A stretch of 64,000 bases of DNA, from assembly GCA_026119935.1 (NCBI GenBank), contig JALRMH010000001.1, positions 1,054,001-1,118,000 on the forward strand. Reading direction: 5' to 3'. The position numbers and the translations under genes were made by a program. Origin of the DNA: Endothia cerciana (lineage: Eukaryota > Ascomycota > Sordariomycetes > Diaporthales > Cryphonectriaceae). Below the pieces are notes generated by a model that did no database searches, was not told the DNA's origin, and saw only the letters and a program-made list of their open reading frames with translations. This document shows, piece by piece, positions 58,602 to 64,000 of this stretch (within the stretch, counting starts at the first letter, position 1; the number at the start of each line of letters is the position of its first letter).

Positions 58602-58686
58602 CGACCCCAGTAGGATTCGAACCCACAATCTTCAGAGGTGGCACTCATACCCGAAATCTGACGCCTTACCATTAGGCCATAGGGCC
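58602..58686 (-). tRNA. tRNA-Arg(TCG) with a 13-nt intron
   Basis: Read on the minus strand, 85 nt fold as a cloverleaf. The acceptor stem GGCCCTA pairs with TGGGGTC (one G-T and one T-G pair), with discriminator G. The D arm is GCC...GGC, the anticodon stem TCAGA/TCTGA, and the T arm GTGGG-TTCGAAT-CCTAC. The anticodon TCG lies at 58654-58652. A 13-nt intron (58650-58638) follows the base 3' of the anticodon, the canonical position. It reads CGA codons. The D loop is one base shorter than I expect for fungal tRNA-Arg. Confidence 0.9.
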
Positions 58687-58997
58687 GAAAGTCTGCTATG
58701 CAAAATTTGATCAGAATTTGAGCTTATCAAGCATTGGTTAGATAGAGCCATAGCAGACTCCGGACCAACCTCAGACTTGGGTTTCTAAGGGTTAGACCCC
58801 TCAGAATCATTAATCAGGATCTTAACTTCTGCGTACTAGGACTTGTCCTGTATTTCGGAGAATCTTTATAATCACCACCCTTCTAAGTATTTCTAGTCTG
58901 TGAATACTTTGTCGACCTTGCTTCAAATATCCGGGGTGATCGTAACGACGCTGCTATACTTGCCGAACCAAGAGTGCTGTCCGATGAGGGTCTCATT
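58687..58997. other. AT-rich spacer beside the tRNA
   Basis: No feature recognised. Confidence 0.4.
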
Positions 58998-59465
58998 ATG
59001 ATTCGTAAGAGAGGAAAATTTCTGATCCTCTGGAGTCTCGGAATTAAAAACCTTCCAAGTCCCGGCAGCCTTAGACTGAGAATACCACTCAATCCTTTAT
59101 ACATCCCCGTAATGCAATTATTCAAGCGAGATATCAAGTCTCAACTTCACACAGCCTCAAGCGAGCTGGTGTTCCTCCACCCCTGCCCGCACGCCCTCAG
59201 AAGGATAGTATCTCTCTCATCTTCCCCTCGAAATCTGTCTGGTGTGGATCTACCGACACCTAACGGATCGAAGGTGGTCTACAATTTATACCTTGGAAAG
59301 CAGGTACCTGAAGTTGTCTTGGAAACTCCAGGGCTGGACATCACTCCTTTCACAGCTGACGAGATCAGTTACATAAACGAGCCTTACGGTTTCATCGCCT
59401 TGGACGCCTACATCTCGCAATTCTACACACCGCCTCCAGAAGACTATCGCGGCCTGCGCAGCTAA
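58998..59465 (+). pseudogene. unassigned coding fragment
   Basis: A 155-codon frame opens with ATG 58998. Its second half, with YNLYLGKQVPEVVLETPGLD and SYINEPYGFIALDAYISQFY, has protein-like composition but matches no family I know. It lacks a clear promoter context and sits in the AT-rich island beside broken genes, so I treat it as a probable fragment; it could instead be a small expressed gene. Confidence 0.3.
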
Positions 59466-61664
59466 CAGCTCTAACTCACTATGACTATCTTGTGTGGGTA
59501 CTTGGGTTCGCGCAGAAGAACGGTTGGCTGATGGGCCCTCCGTCAGATACATACCCGGTGGTTGCTAGGTAATTTAGTCGTGAGCAGCTCGGATATGTAC
59601 GGAACACCTACCAGCCGTCCGGCATCCTGGTGACGGAGGTTGGATTTTCTCTAGCTGTCAAATTACTCTGAACATGGTACCGAGACTTAGCAATGTGATA
59701 TCGATCGTTCGATATACTGTAAGGTTTCTGAAACAACCTCGTGTTATTTGCCACATCATATCTAGTCAACTTTATTACAGGTGGAGAACCAGTAAGACTG
59801 CAAAAGTGAGACTCAAAACAGATAGGCGAGTATAGATCCCTTGTCTGTCGGTAATAGTTATTTGAATTTGACTATGTTGGGACACGATGACACGTCTCGG
59901 ACCGATTGTTCGCTGCGGAAAAGGGCGCACCTCAGGACCTCAAGGCGCCTTGTCACCATAGGGAGACCTGCGGAAGAGCATCGTAGGTTTTGTCTTCTCA
60001 GGATCAACCAGTGTGTGTATGCTCTTCGGAAAGAGGGGAGGGGGGCGCCGGTGCGGCTGGATTGATAGTGTAACCCTTCTAGGTGTCCAAAGCCTTTTCT
60101 ATTTCAAAGTAGAAATAATTATCCAGGACTTTACTTTCTCCGCGCATAATCTGTTCGCCTTGTCCCATCTTTGCATTCTTCCCTAACACAAGCGGTAGGT
60201 GGTTAAATAAGCTCGGGAAACAGCAAGGTGAGAGACTCTTTCGAGGCTCTTTCCAGTCCGCCCTTGAGACATGGGCTTCATGCAGACCGAACCGTACACC
60301 ATGGATCGTCTGTCTCACCAAAATCCCAGACGATATAGTCTGGGTTCAGACAGGATCTCAACATCGTCTCACACCTCTGAACCAGCCTGGACGGACGGTT
60401 CATCCACAAGTAAGACAACTTACATTTGATCAACCCCCCCCCCCCTTCTTCAAAAGAGTGACTACAGGGGTTGGCCACATGTGGGTCGGTCCGACTTATA
60501 TAGAGCACGGGAACGTGTCCTGTTGCCGCAGAGGAGCTGCTTCGCCGGTTACTCCCGCCGAGCTGGCTGCTGCGCGTTTCACGATCCCAGCCCGTGTCCG
60601 CAGCCAGCAGCAGCAAGGAGATCGGGTAACACACTTACTAGAGTAAGCACTATCGGGGCTTTGCTGAACCATAAATATTATGCCACCTCGCTACCCTCGC
60701 TAGCCAAGCATGCACGGCCTACTACTAGTCTCGACGGGAGTGATCCTTACTTATGCAGTGAGTGGGAACGGCCGTCTGGTCCGCATTCTTGGGGGTGGGG
60801 GGGGGGGGGAGGACGGAGGCGGTGATGCTGGAGACAAGCTGGAGTTGTTATCCTTCCGGACAGACACCATTTCGTCGTTGTCTCTTCTTCAGGATTGTCG
60901 TTCTAGCTCGGTGAGTCGTTGCGACCTGTCATTGTCATGTCCGGGGAGGTGACGTCCTGGTCTGGTAAGGAGCCCATCGTGCTAGTCTGCGTGTTGGGTG
61001 GCGAAAGGCATCCAGAAACGGCCCGAGTCGCGATCCAGCGCAGCGGGCGGCGTAGGTCCGGCAGGACGCGGACAGGGTTTACGATCCTCGATGACGGTGG
61101 GCACCGGGAGGGTCTACGGCAGCAGGCGTCCAGAATGCAACTGTTGAGGACCTCGGTTCAGTCTTGGTATCGTCTGAGACTGGATTACTGTTGGGTAGAG
61201 ATGAGATACATGCCATAGTAGTAGGCAGCTTCGTTGTATCATGTAGATCTGTCGGGTTGGTGGCCGCAAGGGGATGTAAGCCGGGAGGAGTCACCGAGGG
61301 GCAATGCGGGTTAGTCCGGAGGTGCCAGACCAGGGAGGCCGTTACAGGGGACAATAGGAGATCCGAGACCATTGAGGTGGGTATAAACAGATGGCGGCGT
61401 ACATAAGCCATGGTGAGGGGGTGGGGGGGGGGGGGGGCGGCGGCGCTCATGGATTTGCAGTGAGGGTACTGAGACCATACGGACAGGCGAGTTGTGAGGC
61501 CCTCTGACACCGGCTGATACTGCGAGAGCGACCACTGCTCGAAGGCTATCCAAGCCTCGACAGGCCACGTGCTGCTCGGCGAAGTATGAAAGCACCTAGG
61601 CACCCAGGCAGACAGATACTATCTACGCGCCAGGAGATTGCTGTCAGAGCTGGTGGAGTGGTGC

Positions 61665-61688
61665 TTTTTTTTTTTTTTTTTTTTTTTT
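61665..61688. repeat. poly(T) tract
   Basis: About 24 T in a row in intergenic DNA. A retrotransposed poly(A) tail on the minus strand is one explanation, but no element body is evident to its right. Confidence 0.85.
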
Positions 61689-62599
61689 GGAGCGGCCGAG
61701 ACTGGCAGCGCAGGTGGCCCGGCGTCACGTTGTAGAAAACCCAAGGTTGCGCGCGGTATCTGCCTGTGCGTTCTGCGCACACACACACAGAGAGAAAGAG
61801 AGAGAGAGAGCCCCGACCCTAGCAGCGCTGCTGCTGATGAAGCCGTCGTGGAGGAGAAGGCGTCGGAACTGGTGCTAAATATAGACATAAACTGACTAGG
61901 CTGTCAGACGGCGCGGCTGGCGTTACCAGTTGCACACAGTGGTTAGGACACGTCCTTTAGTAACTCAGTACGACGCCGCGGAGATGGCACTTTGGCAAGC
62001 TAGCAAGCTGACCCGCCGCTGGTATCCCAAGGCTGGCCCTTCGACGGGCCCTCGGTGCGAGCCATTCGAGTTTCCGAGGTCGACAGAAGATGCTGCTGCC
62101 ATCCTGCCCGTACACAGAGTACGTGATACCACGATACCGGTAGAGGGAGGGGATCAACGCAGTGCTGGGGCCCGTCAGATGTCAGACGCCGATCTCTGTC
62201 TGGGTGGGGCTCGGGAAATCCTCCTGCTTCCTTCCAATATCGCAAGCACCCAAAAAACACCACAACTGCAACGTCCCGCGACCGTAACGTGCAGCACAGA
62301 TGCGCCGGTTTCTCTATTTCCGTATTCGGGGGTTGTCAGGTCTTGGGTAGGTAGCACGTGGATAGGTACCAGAGCCCCTAAGGGTGCTAGAACCTGACAT
62401 GACACCCCAGATGGCACCTGGAGGCGGAGGAGGTATCGCGCGCCCCGGGGCCTGTTAGTCCACATCCTGCCATCGACGAGCCCAAGGTTTTTCTGATGAC
62501 GGGCGTGTCGATACGCTGAAACTCTAAGATCCGTCTCCCCACATATGTTCCCCAAGTGGACCAGGAGGAGGGAGAAACGTCCACATGCCCTGTTTCGAG

Positions 62600-62735
62600 A
62601 CCTTTCAGGCCCAAAAAAAAGGGGGGGGGGGCAGAGGGAGAGAAAGAGAAAGGAAGAAAAGAAAAGAAAGAAAGAAAAAAGAAAAAGGAGGAAGAAAAAA
62701 CCACCCCGAAAGGCAAAAAGAGAAGAAGAATAGTA
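62600..62735. repeat. purine-rich low-complexity tract
   Basis: Almost pure A/G on the plus strand (GAAAAGAAAAGAAAGAAAG type), with a G run at about 62622-62631. It creates long meaningless open frames on both strands. Confidence 0.9.
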
Positions 62736-63608
62736 CCCAGACCCCAGAACTAGATAGTAATTGGGTGGACAAGCTGAAGCCAACAGGTTGCAGCTGCCTG
62801 CAGGTTATTGGAACACCCCTGCCTCCCTGCACCCTCCCCTGTCCCTGATTGGACGGGCGGGGGCCTTACTGGCGGGCCTGGGCGGGAAGCTAAGTGTGGA
62901 AGCGTGGGAAGGCACAAGGGTTGTCCCTCGTACCTCGTCCTCGCCCCCCTCCCCCCCCCCGCAGGCCCTCTAATAGTACTATTAGGCCTCCGCCGCAGTC
63001 AACTGCATGTCAGCCGCCGTCTCCCTGTCGCCTGTCGGCGTTCGCCCAACTGATGAACCTCTGCTACGACCACGACCACGACCACCACCTGCTTGCTGCT
63101 GCAGAAGCGTCTAGACCTGCCTCTGCACTGCACTGCACTTCAAAGCACCGCACCGCACCGCATGGGAACTGTGATGGTGTTGGCAGCCGAGCCGCCGTCT
63201 GTCCGTTCCTCTTCCCTCACCACCAACCTATGCATGCAGCGGCGCTTGTTCCTCCCCTGAAAGGAGTTGCATACCTTGCCTCACCTACCGCATGAGTGTT
63301 TCCTTGTTTCGCTATTTTGCCTCAATTCTTTGGTCCTGGTCGCGTTCCGGGCCAACTTGGCCACCTCTACCTCCTCATCCGGTGAAGGGTAGCGCATTCC
63401 CCCCCCCCCCCCTCAGTCGGCCGCGCAAGCCCTGTCTGTCTCTTTTACCCGGAAGAGGACGCCTAGCTTCAATTATCCTCTAGCTTTACGAATGGCATCC
63501 TGAACCGCGGCATCCCCGTCGAGAATGGAGTGAGATCGGTGCAGACTGTCTGCTTTGTTAGCCATCTCGCGACCAAACGCGGCCCATCACCCCTCCGTCG
63601 TGTTAGCC

Positions 63609-64000
63609 ATGTCGCAGGCCTCCGCTGATGAGGCCGTCGCCGCCGTTGACGAGGCCGCCCCGAGGCGGTCCTCGATTGAGAAACCGCCCGTGATGACCGA
63701 CTCCGATTTCGAAGACGACGATGACCCCGATGACGATGACCTCCGACCCGTGGCCTTCCATAACCTGCCCGAGGAGATCATCCAACAGTGAGGCGACCAT
63801 CCTTCTCTTGTCATGTTCTGGGACCACGCGGTCCCCCCCCCCCCCAGAAACAAAAAAAAAAAAGGAAAAAAAAGAGTGACTGACTGACAAGTTGGCGCGA
63901 TGAACTAGGATCCTGGATGTTGCCGACCCGGACGCGTTCGCATCCTTAGTTCTGCTCAATTCGAAATGGCGGAGCGCGTCGCAGCAGGGTCATCTCTACG
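63609..64000 (+). CDS. F-box protein, 5' part (runs off the window)
   Basis: Two exons are visible: 63609-63787 and 63909 to the end of the window. The intron (GTGAGG...CTAG) carries C13 and A12 runs. The N-terminus is acidic (SDFEDDDDPDDDDLRP). The splice then builds an F-box: FHNLPEEIIQQ/ILDVADPDAFASLVLLNSKW. F-box proteins bind Skp1 in SCF ubiquitin ligases and choose substrates through later domains, which are outside the window. The ATG at 63609 is the first in frame; the frame before it begins only with a TTG. Confidence 0.7.

Larger units (their letters stand above)
59466..63608. other. long intergenic region with low-complexity tracts
   Basis: Four kilobases without a supported gene. 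Contains C12 (60434-60445), G13 (60797-60809), a G run near 61423-61437, T24 (about 61665-61688), a purine-rich tract (62600-62735) and C14 (63399-63412). Open frames up to ~200 codons result from these tracts. The last ~600 bases are CT-rich and probably the leader of the F-box gene. Confidence 0.5.

Noticed and set aside
61930..62397. 155-codon plus-strand frame
   Set aside because: No recognisable domain; sits among low-complexity tracts and overlaps minus-strand frames of similar length.
1..64000. CRISPR array, prophage, biosynthetic cluster or toxin system
   Set aside because: The genome is fungal; no spaced direct repeats, phage genes, or PKS/NRPS/terpene core enzymes are present.

Overview
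The window is nuclear DNA of a filamentous ascomycete, most likely a Sordariomycete. Genes are dense, on both strands, with GC-rich coding sequence. They carry short spliceosomal introns (mostly 50-100 nt, GT...CTRAC...YAG) that had to be joined by hand, because single open frames cover only parts of most genes. Gene content (HELQ-type helicase, TVP38, CCCH-SMR protein, ALYREF-type export adaptor, one combined Bub1/Mad3 gene, Apn1) is that of a Pezizomycotina genome. I cannot name the genus.

Layout. 1-3.0 kb: no supported gene. 3.1-16.3 kb: HELQ-like helicase (+), BTB protein (+), secreted type-B carboxylesterase (+), proline iminopeptidase (-), a conserved fungal protein with CP-x motifs (+). 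16.7-24.6 kb: three minus-strand genes, TVP38/TMEM64 membrane protein, CCCH/SMR protein and an F-box/JmjC dioxygenase. The last is head-to-head with eIF4A (25.5-27.1 kb, +). 28.4-31.1 kb: an ALYREF/Yra1-like mRNA export adaptor (+), followed on the other strand by a fungal protein of unknown function. 31-34 kb: gene-poor, with a decayed cysteine-rich membrane protein gene. 34.4-38.0 kb: a 6-phosphogluconate-dehydrogenase-like oxidoreductase and an unrecognised four-exon gene (both -). 38.6-46.1 kb: valyl-tRNA synthetase (+) tail-to-tail with an M1 aminopeptidase (-); both show signs of dual cytosolic/mitochondrial targeting. 48.0-55.5 kb: enolase (+), Bub1/Mad3 checkpoint kinase (+), Apn1 AP endonuclease (-). 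55.7-60 kb: an AT-richer island with a broken AAA ATPase gene, an intron-containing tRNA-Arg and an unassigned coding fragment. 60-63.6 kb: low-complexity intergenic DNA. At 63.6 kb an F-box gene begins and runs off the window.

Most genes are housekeeping: translation (eIF4A, ValRS), glycolysis (enolase), mRNA export, DNA repair (HELQ-like, Apn1), mitosis (Bub1/Mad3), peptide turnover and membrane traffic. They do not form a biosynthetic cluster or a mobile system. The most interesting signals are regulatory or structural. The Yra1-like gene holds a frame-breaking cassette exon. ValRS has an ATG-less, Arg-rich upstream extension. The aminopeptidase has a spliced-on presequence. The Bub1/Mad3 gene keeps both functions in one protein. 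Long G/C homopolymers recur, several of them inside introns. I found no CRISPR array, no intact transposon and no convincing previously undescribed system.
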